DNA from: VRUE01 sp963819755
GTDB taxonomy: Bacteria; Actinomycetota; Thermoleophilia; Solirubrobacterales; 70-9
Length of the DNA stretch: 64,000 nt
Reading direction: 5' to 3'
NCBI GenBank assembly: GCA_963819755.1
Contig: CAWFXB010000002.1
Coordinates: forward strand, 868,001 to 932,000
Both the position numbers and the translations under genes were made by a program. Each line of letters begins with the position of its first letter. Position 1 is the stretch's first letter. The notes beneath the pieces are model-generated. The model was not told where the DNA came from, made no database searches, and worked only from the letters and a program-made list of their open reading frames with translations. Positions 46,319 through 55,188 of this stretch are shown piece by piece.

Positions 46319-46447
46319 CGGTCCGGCATTCTTGCGGATGGCTCGGTTGGCCGGTTTGTCACGACTTTGTAACAGCGCAGTCAATTGTCTGTAAAAAGAG
46401 TGAAACATGGCTTGAAATGCCGGTTTCCTCGGCTACGGTCGGCGGTA

Positions 46448-46540
46448 GCGGAGGGTGAAGCCGTTGGGTAACGGCGCCTGATTGACACCCAGGAGTTCGG
46501 GCATCGGCCCGGATGGGGTTCGAGTCCCCCGCCCTCCGCT
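46448..46540 (+). tRNA. Atypical class II tRNA-like gene, apparent anticodon GAC
   Basis: An 8-bp acceptor GCGGAGGG/CCCTCCGC (9 with a T-G pair) is followed by a 6-bp D-stem GCCGTT/AACGGC with a 4-nt loop. A 17-nt anticodon arm CCTGA-TTGACAC-CCAGG has one A-C mismatch. Then come a long variable arm CGGGC/GCCCG and a 4-bp T-stem GGGG/CCCC with loop TTCGAGT. This is tRNA-Sec-like geometry, but the loop reads GAC, not TCA, and Val tRNAs are not class II. CCA is not encoded. It resembles the allo-tRNAs described from metagenomes. A tRNA-like regulator is the alternative. Confidence 0.6.
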
Positions 46541-46573
46541 AAGTTGTACGATCAAGTCCTGGGTGTCAATCAG
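46478..46573 (+). ncRNA. 17-nt perfect complement of the tRNA-like anticodon arm in the same transcript
   Basis: CTGATTGACACCCAGGA (46478-46494) in the anticodon arm is exactly complementary to 46557-46573, which lies 16 nt past the tRNA-like 3' end and before the terminator. GGGTGAAG at 46453-46460 is also complementary to CTTCACCC at 46600-46607, giving a nested set. The transcript could fold either as the tRNA-like cloverleaf or as a long hairpin that masks the anticodon arm. I record it as a candidate RNA switch. Confidence 0.55.
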
Positions 46574-46608
46574 TTTGTCGAAGGCAATTCTGCCCCCGAC
46601 TTCACCCG

Positions 46609-46634
46609 AAACGGCCCGTTCGCGCGGGCCGTTT
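46609..46634 (+). terminator. Terminator after the tRNA-like gene
   Basis: ACGGCCCG (46611-46618) pairs with CGGGCCGT (46625-46632), flanked by AA and TT and followed by TTCTTTG. The stem sequence is nearly the same as that of the tRNA-Arg terminator at 37518-37544, which supports the tRNA-like gene being a genuine transcription unit. Confidence 0.82.
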
Positions 46635-46648
46635 CTTTGCTCCCATCC

Positions 46649-47326
46649 CTACTGCCCGATCAGCGCGATCGAGTTGTTGAGCATGTGCAGGACGATGCCC
46701 GGGACGATCGAGCCGGTCTTCTCGTAGAGCAGGGCGAGGACGAAGCCGAAGACGATCAGCGGGGGCACGGCGCTGATGCCGGTGAGGGCGTGCAGGCCGC
46801 CGAAAATCAGGCCGCTTATGAGCGCCGCGGCGAGTCGTGGCAGTCGGGTCCGCAAGCCGCCGAAGAGCATGCCGCGGAAGCAGATCTCCTCGCTGATCGG
46901 CGCGGCGACCACGATCAAGAGGATCTGGATCGGCACGGCACCGAACGATTCGGCGATGTCCTCCTGGTGCGGTGAGCCGAAGATGGCGGCGTAGAGCGCG
47001 GCAAAGAGGATGTAGGCGCCGATCGCCGCCAGCATCCACTTCAGCGCCGAGGGGCTGAAGCGACGCACGCCGAGCCGCGCCAGAGCCTGCCCGACCGAGG
47101 ACTCCCCCCAACGACTCGCGATCGCGATCGGCACCAGCAGGAAGCCCAGCGCCGTCGCCAGCTGGACGACGACGTTGGCCGCGGTGCTGAGGTCGCCGTT
47201 GCCAGGGCCGTCGATGATGACCGCCGGGATCCCCAGCAGGATCCCCGCGCCAAGCGCCAGGAACACCCCGCCGATCGCCAGCTGAGGCCCCCACGTCGCG
47301 TAGGGAAAGGCTAGTTTGGGCTTCAT
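46649..47326 (-). CDS. CPBP-family intramembrane metalloprotease
   Basis: About 225 residues from ATG 47326. It has multiple membrane helices and the CPBP/Abi motifs: APISEEICFRGMLFGGL (Glu-Glu-x-x-x-Arg), FGGLHALTG and VLHMLNNSIALI. Such enzymes cleave within the membrane or process prenylated and peptide substrates. Its target is unknown. The start codon overlaps that of the divergent MscS-like gene within the sequence CATG. Confidence 0.86.
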   Translation of the reverse strand: MKPKLAFPYATWGPQLAIGGVFLALGAGILLGIPAVIIDGPGNGDLSTAANVVVQLATALGFLLVPIAIASRWGESSVGQALARLGVRRFSPSALKWMLAAIGAYILFAALYAAIFGSPHQEDIAESFGAVPIQILLIVVAAPISEEICFRGMLFGGLRTRLPRLAAALISGLIFGGLHALTGISAVPPLIVFGFVLALLYEKTGSIVPGIVLHMLNNSIALIGQ

Positions 47327-47741
47327 GACGCCGCCAGTCTCACAGGTCTCGCGGTCCACGAAGACGCGTCTGCGCTTCCTGCGCCGGCTGGCGATCCTGA
47401 TCGTCTTCCTCGTCCTGGTGGCGATCGCTTTGAGCCAGTTCACCGAGTTCAAGCGCCTCGCCACCGGCATCCTCGCCTCGACCGCGGTGCTGGCGGCGAT
47501 CATCGGCTTCGCCGCCCAGCACACGATCGCCAACATGGTCGCCGGAGTGCAGCTGGCGATCTCCCAGCCGATCCGGATCGGCGACCGGATCTCCTTCGAA
47601 GAAGTCGAGGGCCGCGTCCTCGACATCACCCTCTCCTACACCTACGTGGATCCTGGCGACGGCACCGCGGTGGTGATCCCCAACCAGCTCCTGGTCGAGG
47701 GGATCGTCCACAACCTCTCCACCGCCGACACGCAGGCCTGA
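47325..47741 (+). CDS. Small MscS-like mechanosensitive channel protein
   Basis: The 138-residue protein has two hydrophobic segments (LAILIVFLVLVAIALSQF, then a Gly/Ala-rich helix GILASTAVLAAIIGFAAQHT). The MscS core ANMVAGVQLAISQPIRIGDRI and a beta domain follow, with VVIPNQLLVEGIVHNLS. It is much shorter than MscS (286) and lacks the C-terminal vestibule. Its ATG lies within the divergent CPBP start (CATG), so no leader exists between them. Confidence 0.82.
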   Translation: MTPPVSQVSRSTKTRLRFLRRLAILIVFLVLVAIALSQFTEFKRLATGILASTAVLAAIIGFAAQHTIANMVAGVQLAISQPIRIGDRISFEEVEGRVLDITLSYTYVDPGDGTAVVIPNQLLVEGIVHNLSTADTQA

Positions 47742-47771
47742 GCGTCGCCGAAGGCGAAGTACGCTTCTCGC

Positions 47772-49922
47772 ATGACGCAGCGCAATCGTCGCCGTCAGCG
47801 GCACCGGGGGGGCGCTCGCGGCAAGCTGCTCTTCGTCGGCCTGGGCGTCGTGGCGCTGCTGGTGATCGGTGCGATCGGCGTCGCCAACTGGGTGCTCGAC
47901 GTCGCCGCCAAGGCGCCGCCGCTCGCCGACTGCAAGACGGTCGACAAAGGCGGCAACTCGACCCTCTACGCAGCCGACGGCAGCAAGCTCGGCGTCATCC
48001 AGTCCGAAGAAGCACGCGCGCCGGTCTCGATCGACCGCATCCCCAAGAGCCTCCAGCACGCGACCGTCGCGATCGAGGATCAGCGCTTCTACGAGCACGG
48101 CGGCATCGACCCCGAGGGCATCGCCCGCGCGGCGCTGAAGAACCTGGAAGCCGGCAAGACGGTCGAGGGCGGCTCGACGATCACCCAGCAGCTCGTCCGC
48201 AACCTCTGCATCTCCAACCCGGCCCGCAGCCTCGAACGCAAGATCATCGAGGCACAGCTGGCGATCGAGTACGCCGAACGTCACTCGCGGCGGGAAATCC
48301 TCGGCCAGTACCTCAACACCGCTTCCTACGGGACGCTGGAGGGGGCCACCGCGGTCGGCGTCCAGGCGGCCTCGAAGATCTACTTCTCGCGGCCGGTCTG
48401 GAAGCTGACCCTGGAGCAGGCCGCGCTGCTGGCCGGGCTGCCGCAGGCGCCGTCCGAATACAACCCGGTCCTCAACCCCCGCGAGGCAAAAGCCCGCCGC
48501 AACACCGTGCTCGGGGAGATGGCCCACCTCGGCTACGTCTCGCAGCAGCGAGCGCAGCGGGGCGAGCGGGGCGGCCTCGAGCTCGACCTCGACCACGGCT
48601 ACTTCGACAAGCGCCAGCCCTACTTCTTCGACTACGTCGAGAACAAGCTGATCGAGGCCTACGGGGTGAACACCGTCCGCAAGGGCGGCCTCGACGTCTA
48701 CACGACGATCGAGCCGCGACTGCAGGACATCGGCCTGGAAGCGGCGCGCTCGGCGCTCCCCTACCCCGAAGACCCCTCCTCGGCGCTGGTCTCGATCGAC
48801 CCGAGCAACGGGCACATCGAGGCGATGGTCTCCAGCTCCGACTACGAGCAGAGCAAGTTCAACCTCGCGGCCCAGGGCCACCGCCAGCCCGGCTCGACCT
48901 TCAAGGCCTTCGTCCTGACCACGGCGATCAAGCAGGGGATCGACCCCTACACGACCTACTACACCTCGAAGCACCTCGATCTCAACCTGCCCCGGTGGGG
49001 CCACTGGGAAGTGAGCACGGCGGACGAGGGCTACCTGGGACGGATCAACCTGCAGCAGGCGACGGTCGCCTCCGACAACACCGTCTTCGCCCAGCTCGAC
49101 CTCGACGTCGGGCCGAAGAACGTCGCGGCGACGGCGAAGTCGATGGGGATCGAAAGCGAACTCGACGGCATCCCCGCCGAGGGAATCGGCGGCCTGCGGA
49201 TCGGCGTGTCGCCGCTGGAAATGGCCGACGCCTACGCGACCCTCGCCTCCGGCGGCATCCACCGCAACCCGATCGCGATTCGCCGCGTCGTCTTCCCCGG
49301 CGGCCGCACCGAGCGCCCCGAACACCCAGAACCGAGGCGGGTCGTGGCCGAACCGGTCGCCTACCAGGTCTGGCGCCTCCTGCACGACAACATCACCGAA
49401 GGCACCGGCACCGCCGCCTACACCGGCTGCCCTGGCCAGGGCGGCAAGACGGGGACGACCGACAACTTCACCGACGCCTGGTTCGCCGGCATCCAGCCCA
49501 ACCTGGCGACCGTGGTCTGGGTCGGCTACCCGCAGTCGAACGCGATCGAAATGACCAGCGTCCACGGCACGACCGTCTATGGCGGCACCTTCCCGGCCGA
49601 AATTTGGCACTCGCTCTACTCCAACGCGGAGATCCCCTGCGAGGAATTCAGCCAGCCGAAGACGCCGGTCAGCTGGGCGCCGTTCTACGGCCAGTTCACC
49701 GCTTCGGCCGCGCCGATCCACGGCAGCTCCTCCTCCGCCGCGAAAGGCGGAGAAGAAAGCGAAGCCGAAAGGCTCGGGAGGGAAGCCACCGGTGGCTACA
49801 ACCCCAACGCCTACGCGCCGGGCGCCGGCCAGGAACCGACGCCGGTCCCACCGCCCCCGCCGGAATACGGGTCCGGTGGCGGCGCGGGTGTCGGCAGCGG
49901 CAAGGCAGCCGGCGAAGATTGA
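47772..49922 (+). CDS. Class A penicillin-binding protein (transglycosylase/transpeptidase)
   Basis: The 716-residue protein has an N-terminal membrane anchor and a GT51 domain with the catalytic Glu102 in AIEDQRFYEHGGID and STITQQLVRNL. The transpeptidase domain has RQPGSTFKAF (SxxK), VASDNTVF (SxN) and QGGKTGTTDN (KTG). The C-terminus is a Pro/Gly-rich low-complexity tail. It builds and cross-links peptidoglycan outside the membrane. Its stop overlaps the TTG start of the next gene. Confidence 0.93.
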   Translation: MTQRNRRRQRHRGGARGKLLFVGLGVVALLVIGAIGVANWVLDVAAKAPPLADCKTVDKGGNSTLYAADGSKLGVIQSEEARAPVSIDRIPKSLQHATVAIEDQRFYEHGGIDPEGIARAALKNLEAGKTVEGGSTITQQLVRNLCISNPARSLERKIIEAQLAIEYAERHSRREILGQYLNTASYGTLEGATAVGVQAASKIYFSRPVWKLTLEQAALLAGLPQAPSEYNPVLNPREAKARRNTVLGEMAHLGYVSQQRAQRGERGGLELDLDHGYFDKRQPYFFDYVENKLIEAYGVNTVRKGGLDVYTTIEPRLQDIGLEAARSALPYPEDPSSALVSIDPSNGHIEAMVSSSDYEQSKFNLAAQGHRQPGSTFKAFVLTTAIKQGIDPYTTYYTSKHLDLNLPRWGHWEVSTADEGYLGRINLQQATVASDNTVFAQLDLDVGPKNVAATAKSMGIESELDGIPAEGIGGLRIGVSPLEMADAYATLASGGIHRNPIAIRRVVFPGGRTERPEHPEPRRVVAEPVAYQVWRLLHDNITEGTGTAAYTGCPGQGGKTGTTDNFTDAWFAGIQPNLATVVWVGYPQSNAIEMTSVHGTTVYGGTFPAEIWHSLYSNAEIPCEEFSQPKTPVSWAPFYGQFTASAAPIHGSSSSAAKGGEESEAERLGREATGGYNPNAYAPGAGQEPTPVPPPPPEYGSGGGAGVGSGKAAGED

Positions 49923-50980
49923 CGCCGCGTCTCTTCTGGGCCGCGGTCGTCACCCTCCTCGCCGCCTTCGCCCTCGCCCCCGTCCTGCTCTCCCACGACG
50001 TCTACAGCTACGTCGACTACGCGCGGCTGGGAGTCGTGCACGGCCTCGATCCCTACGTCCACCCACCGGCGGCAGCGCCGTTCGACCCCGCCTACGCCCG
50101 CGTCACCTGGATCGGCGCAAGGAGCGCCTACGGGCCGCTGTTCACCCTTGCGACCTATCCGCTCGCCTGGCTGCCCGTGTGGTGGGGCGTCGCGGTACTG
50201 AAGGCAATCGCCGCGCTCTCGGTGCTGGCAACCGCCGTGCTCATCGCCCGCCTCGCGCCCGCGCGCGGCGTCTCACCACTGGGCGCCGCCGCATTCGTAG
50301 CTCTGAACCCGCTGGTCCTGATCCACGTAGCCGGCGGCGCCCACAACGACGGCCTGGCAATGCTGATGGCAACGGTCGGCATCGCCGCAATGCTCTCTTC
50401 GCGCGAGGCAAGCGCGGGCGCAGCCTTCATAGCCGCCTTCGCCATAAAGGCCCCAGCGGCACTCGCAGCCCCCTTCGCCCTCGTGAGCTCTGCGCGCATC
50501 CGACTTTCACCCCACCAGAGGGGGGTCAATGTCGGATACGCGCGGAGCCGGGCCACCCGCCTCCTGCTCGGCGCCGCCGCTGCCGCACTTGCGCTCGGCG
50601 TGGCCGCGTACACCGCCTTCGGCTGGCACTGGCTGCACGGCATCGAGCTGGCCGGCGCCCACCAGCACAAGACCAGCCACCTCAGCATCCCGACCACCTT
50701 CGCCCGTCTCACCGGCCTCGACGCAACCGCCGTCCGCGTTGCGGCCCTGGCGATCTTTGCAGCCGTCTTCATCTACCTCCTGGCCTGGACCTGGCGCGGC
50801 AACGACTGGCTCAGAGCAGCGGCATGGGCAAGCTTCGCCCTCCTAATAGCCACCGCCTGGCTCCTACCCTGGTACCTGATCTGGGCATTGCCCTTAGTAG
50901 CTCTCTCGAGAGACCGCCCCCTACAGCTTTTAACCCTCGCCCTGACCGCCTACCAGCTCCCAGCCCGCCTACCTCTTTAA
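49919..50980 (+). CDS. GT-C membrane glycosyltransferase (MptB-like)
   Basis: About 353 residues from a TTG overlapping the PBP stop (TTGA). It has around ten membrane helices. The first luminal loop has SHDVYSYVDYARLG with an Asp, and HPPAAAPFDPAYARVTW and GGAHNDGLAMLM follow, as in actinobacterial alpha-1,6-mannosyltransferases that use polyprenyl-phosphate sugars. Residues about 191-208 (IRLSPHQRGVNVGYAR) are encoded by a palindromic repeat. The acceptor is unknown. Confidence 0.8.
   Translation: MTPRLFWAAVVTLLAAFALAPVLLSHDVYSYVDYARLGVVHGLDPYVHPPAAAPFDPAYARVTWIGARSAYGPLFTLATYPLAWLPVWWGVAVLKAIAALSVLATAVLIARLAPARGVSPLGAAAFVALNPLVLIHVAGGAHNDGLAMLMATVGIAAMLSSREASAGAAFIAAFAIKAPAALAAPFALVSSARIRLSPHQRGVNVGYARSRATRLLLGAAAAALALGVAAYTAFGWHWLHGIELAGAHQHKTSHLSIPTTFARLTGLDATAVRVAALAIFAAVFIYLLAWTWRGNDWLRAAAWASFALLIATAWLLPWYLIWALPLVALSRDRPLQLLTLALTAYQLPARLPL
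50492..50543. repeat. Palindromic mini-element, family A copy 2, inside the GT-C gene
   Basis: A 22-nt arm (50492-50513, core ATCCGACTTTCACCCC) pairs with 50522-50543 with three mismatches around an 8-nt centre. The core ATCCGACTTT, the second arm GTCAATGTCGGAT and the same asymmetric mismatch are shared with the copy at 13283-13328. It keeps the reading frame open. Confidence 0.82.
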
Positions 50981-50989
50981 GCCCTCCGA

Positions 50990-51085
50990 GGGAGGCGCGG
51001 GGCGGTTCGGGGGGAGCCTCGCGAAGCGGTCCAACATAGTGAGCGAAGCGAACCCGGGCTCCACCCGAACCGGCCCGCGCCTCCC
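50990..51085. repeat. 29-bp inverted repeat between convergent genes
   Basis: Bases 50990-51018 pair with 51057-51085 with two mismatches around a 38-nt centre. It fills nearly the whole gap between the stop of the GT-C gene (50980) and that of the flippase-like gene (51096). A bidirectional terminator is the simplest reading, though no T-tract is present. Confidence 0.75.
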
Positions 51086-51095
51086 CAACCGACGC

Positions 51096-52181
51096 CTAAA
51101 GAATCTCAGGCGTGTGAATAGGCGTCTCGCTGCGCTCAGGCGGACCCTCAGCTTGCTCCTCAGCCGAAGGATGCACAACGCCGGTCGGGATCGACCAACC
51201 CTCGCGTTTGCCCAGCGCCGTGACCAGGCCGACGTAGATCAGCTCGACCATGGTCAGCACGCCGCGCACGGCGATCGCGATCAGCGAGCCGACCGCGAAG
51301 CTGTTGCCCACCGCGCCCTTCACCGCCCAGGCAAAGGCCGCGTCGCGAATGCCGAGGCCGGCGGGAGCGACGAGGGTGACGAGCGCGGCGACGTAGCCGA
51401 CCGCCTGCGCCGAGCCCACCGTGAGCACTTCGTTGACGGTGAGCGGGATGTCGGTGACCGAGCGCGCCACGCAGTACATCCCCAGCGCAACCACCCCCCA
51501 GACGCAGAGGTAGAACAGCGTCATCGTGATGACACCGCGCATCGGCATCACCTCCGGCAGCGGCTCGCGGCCGAAGGCGCGCAGCACCCGGTTGGCCAGC
51601 GGCCCGAAGACGCGGGGGTGCAGCACCGCCAGCGCCAGCGGAATCAGCAGCAGCACCGCCCAGCGCAGAGGCTGGCCCTGCAGGTCCGGATGGCTGATCA
51701 GGAAGTAGGCGGCGAAGACGATCGCCGAGGTGGCGGAGATCGCCTGCTCGTAGACGATGCTCGCAATCGTCACCCGTCGCTGCACACCGGCGCGCTCGGA
51801 GAGCAGCACGCGGCCGAGGACATAGAGGACGCTGCCGGGCACGTAGCGGGCAAGCAGCGGCTGCCCCCAGGCGACCTGCGCCCGCCCGTGCCCGATCCGG
51901 TAGCCGAGGAAGCGCAGGATCAGGTCCCAGCCAACGGCGCTGAACGCGTAGAAGAGGGGCAGGAAAACGAAGGCGGGGATCAGCCAGAGGACGTGAAAGT
52001 GGACACCTTCGTCCTTGATCTCGGACCACTGGTCGACCACGGTGAGGACGAGGAAGCCGAAGATGACGAGCGCGATGCCGAGCTGGATCGCAAGGCGGAC
52101 GCGCTTGCTGCGGGGGGGTCGAGTGCCGAAGCGGGCGCCCGCTTCGCCGAGCCTATGTAGGAGTGGTCGGTCCTCTGCCAC
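51096..52181 (-). CDS. Lysylphosphatidylglycerol synthase/flippase-like membrane protein
   Basis: The 361-residue protein has about eight membrane helices. It matches the LPG_synthase_TM (YbhN/AglD-like) family: WGQPLLARYVPGSVLYVLGRV, VYEQAISATSAI, LVAPAGLGIRDAAFAW. It lacks a synthase catalytic domain, so it is likely a lipid or glycolipid flippase-type protein. It is convergent with the GT-C gene, and a shared lipid-glycan pathway is possible. Confidence 0.84.
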   Translation of the reverse strand: MAEDRPLLHRLGEAGARFGTRPPRSKRVRLAIQLGIALVIFGFLVLTVVDQWSEIKDEGVHFHVLWLIPAFVFLPLFYAFSAVGWDLILRFLGYRIGHGRAQVAWGQPLLARYVPGSVLYVLGRVLLSERAGVQRRVTIASIVYEQAISATSAIVFAAYFLISHPDLQGQPLRWAVLLLIPLALAVLHPRVFGPLANRVLRAFGREPLPEVMPMRGVITMTLFYLCVWGVVALGMYCVARSVTDIPLTVNEVLTVGSAQAVGYVAALVTLVAPAGLGIRDAAFAWAVKGAVGNSFAVGSLIAIAVRGVLTMVELIYVGLVTALGKREGWSIPTGVVHPSAEEQAEGPPERSETPIHTPEIL

Positions 52182-52245
52182 GTTTGTCGCACCTTAGTGA
52201 GATCGGGGGCTGCTACCCGATACCCGCAGCGGGGAGAATGGCCGC

Positions 52246-53217
52246 ATGGGCGAGTTCGAGCTCTTGGATCGCATACGGGCGCGCCTGCCGCAACCCGGCC
52301 CTCGCGTGCTGCTCGGCAGCGGCGACGACGCCGCCGTAACCATCCCGGGCGGGGCCACCGCCACCTCGGTCGACGCCCTCGTCGACGGCGTCCATTTCCG
52401 GCGCGAGTGGAGCAGCCCGGCCCAGATCGGCGCCAAGGCGCTTGCCGTAGCGCTCTCCGACCTGGCGGCGATGGGCGCCGAGCCCGGCGAGGCCTACGTC
52501 GTCCTCGGCATTCCCGCCGACCTCGACGAGAGCGGCTGCCTGGAGCTGTTGGACGGAATCGCGCGGGTCGCCGAGGAAACCGGCACGACGCTGGCCGGCG
52601 GAGACGTGACGCGCGCGCCGGTCCTGACCCTGGCGATGACGGTCGTCGGACACGCGAAGAGCGCAGATGATCTGGTGACACGATCAGGAGCCCGGCCCGG
52701 CGACGTGTTGGTGGTGACCGGCGAGCTCGGCGGGGCGGCGGCAGGCCTGCTGCTTTTGGAGGAAGGCGAGAGAGCGCGGTCGTCGCTTGTTTCCCGTGGG
52801 GATACAAATGACGACCGCAAGCGCTCGCTGATCTCCCGGCAGCTAGAACCTCGCTCGCGGCTGGACGCCGGTCGTGCCCTGGCAGCCGCTGGCGCCACCG
52901 CGATGATCGACCTCAGCGACGGGCTCGGCGGAGACGCAAATCACCTTGCTCAGGCAAGCGGGGCCGGCCTAAGAATCGACGCAACGGCGCTTCCCCTTGC
53001 CGATGGGGTCACCGACCTGACTCTGGCCGTCTCAGGCGGCGAAGACTACGAGCTGCTCGGCGCGCTACCCGAGGAGCGGCTTGCCGAAGCGGTGGCGGCG
53101 GTCGAGAACCACGGGGGGCTGACGCGGATCGGCACGGTCGTCGCCGGCGAAGGGGTCGAGATCAGGCTGCCTGGCGGCGAACTGCTGGAGCCGAAGGGAT
53201 TCGACCAGCTGGGTTGA
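52246..53217 (+). CDS. thiL: Thiamine-monophosphate kinase
   Basis: The 323-residue protein contains GSGDDAAV, VDALVDGVHF, KALAVALSDLAAMGAEP and LAGGDVTRAP, the ATP/Mg and substrate loops of ThiL. SGGEDYELLGAL follows further on. It phosphorylates thiamine monophosphate to thiamine pyrophosphate. Residues about 177-191 (SSLVSRGDTNDDR) come from a palindromic repeat inserted in a variable loop. The 3' end overlaps a convergent small ORF. Confidence 0.93.
   Translation: MGEFELLDRIRARLPQPGPRVLLGSGDDAAVTIPGGATATSVDALVDGVHFRREWSSPAQIGAKALAVALSDLAAMGAEPGEAYVVLGIPADLDESGCLELLDGIARVAEETGTTLAGGDVTRAPVLTLAMTVVGHAKSADDLVTRSGARPGDVLVVTGELGGAAAGLLLLEEGERARSSLVSRGDTNDDRKRSLISRQLEPRSRLDAGRALAAAGATAMIDLSDGLGGDANHLAQASGAGLRIDATALPLADGVTDLTLAVSGGEDYELLGALPEERLAEAVAAVENHGGLTRIGTVVAGEGVEIRLPGGELLEPKGFDQLG
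52776..52818. repeat. Palindromic mini-element, family B copy 2, inside thiL
   Basis: GCGGTCGTCGCTTGTTTCCC (52776-52795) pairs with 52799-52818 with three mismatches around a 3-nt centre. The arms have the same asymmetry (GCTTGT against ACAAAT) as the copy at 22281-22318. It is translated in frame within thiL. Confidence 0.82.
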
Positions 53218-53350
53218 TCGCCGCCACGGCGAGCAGGGTTCGCACGCCCCGACGGCGCAACATGGCCTCCGCCACCAGCTCCGGCTGGGGCTGGTACCGG
53301 CCATCCTCGATCAGGCTCTTCAGGTGTAGCTGCTGCGTCATGAGCTTCAT
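53162..53350 (-). CDS. Small FlgM-like protein, uncertain
   Basis: About 62 residues from ATG 53350, preceded by GGAG at a spacing of 5. LKSLIEDGRYQPQPELVAEA followed by MLRR recalls the C-terminal helix pattern of FlgM-type anti-sigma factors (I..G.Y....VA.AML). Its 3' 56 bp overlap thiL convergently, and the rest of the sequence is unremarkable, so it could be spurious. Confidence 0.45.
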   Translation of the reverse strand: MKLMTQQLHLKSLIEDGRYQPQPELVAEAMLRRRGVRTLLAVAAINPAGRIPSAPAVRRQAA

Positions 53351-53437
53351 ATCGGCTCCGTACCCGGCAACCTTAGTTCTTGGTACTAGCACATCCGTCC
53401 AAGTAGGCATCCGCTCTCGCCGGACTACTCTTCGTCT

Positions 53438-54129
<692 letters not shown>

Positions 54130-54133
<4 letters not shown>

Positions 54134-55188
54134 GGGGACTGCGTCTCACCCCGCTCGGCAGCAGGATCACGACCGCATCGCTGTCGATCGGAGCCGGGAC
54201 GTCGATCATCGTCTATGTCTGGGTCGTCGTCATCGAGGGCGACCACAGCGCCGGCGGGCCGATTCTGGTCGGCGCCCTGTTCGCCTTGCTGATGGCCCTC
54301 GCCGTCGGCATTTACTCCGCCCAGGTGGTCGCGCAGCGGGTGAAGCGAATCGAGGATGCGGCCCGCGCCGTGGCCGACGGCGACTTCGCCGCCCGCATCC
54401 CGGTCGACTCCTCGGGCCAGCTCGGACAACTCGCACGAACCTTCAATGAGATGCAGCGCCGGCTCGCCGAGCTGGACAGCGCCCGCAAGCAGTTCATCGC
54501 CAACGCCTCGCACGAGCTGCGCACGCCGATCTTCAGCCTCGGCGGCTTCGTCGAGCTGCTCGACGAGGACGACCCGAGCCCGGAGGAGCGGGCCGAGTTC
54601 GTGCGCACGATGCGCCAGCAGATCGAGCGGCTGACGAAGCTCACCGCCGACTTGCTCAATCTCTCCCAGCTCGACGCCGGCGGGATCGTGATGGCGATCC
54701 GCAGCGTCGACCTCAGCCCCTTGGCCCGCGACGTGGCGCGCGAGTTCGGCGCCCGCGCCGACCTGCGCGGCTCACGCCTGGAGCTGCGTACGCCGGACCG
54801 GCCGGTGATCGCCGTCGCCGACCCCGATCGGGTGCGGCAGATCATCCGTATCCTCCTCGACAACGCCCTCACCCATACCCCGGAGGGCACCAGCGTCACC
54901 GTGACCATCTACTCCGTCAACCAGCGCGCCGAGCTGACCGTCTCCGACGACGGCAGCGGCATCCCACAGCGGGTGCAAAAGCGCATCTTCGAGCGCTTCT
55001 ACACGGCCGACTCGGCCGGCGGCTCCGGGCTCGGCCTGGCTATCGCGCGCGAGTTGGTGCAGCGGATGGAAGGGCACATCGCGATCTCCTCCAGCCGCCG
55101 CTTCACCGCCTTCACGCTAGACCTTCCCCACGCGCCTCCCGGAGCACCGGCGGCGGTCGCCGCCGGTCCGGCGAAGGCCCCCGCGTGA
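54130..55188 (+). CDS. Membrane sensor histidine kinase
   Basis: About 352 residues. Two membrane segments flank a very short extracytoplasmic loop (IEGDHSAGGP), followed by a HAMP domain and HisKA with the phospho-acceptor His128 in NASHELRTP. The HATPase has DNALTHTP (N box), SDDGSGIP (G1) and GSGLGLAI (G2). The tiny loop suggests sensing in or at the membrane. The C-terminal Ala/Pro tail ends just before the IS110 element. Confidence 0.94.

Noticed and set aside
48995..49918. Long frame overlapping the PBP gene that leads into the GT-C gene
   Set aside because: Only the part from the TTG at 49919 has membrane-protein character; the rest is a shadow of the PBP frame.
53065..53304. Minus-strand frame opposite the thiL 3' end
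   Set aside because: It overlaps thiL almost entirely, without a ribosome site or family resemblance.
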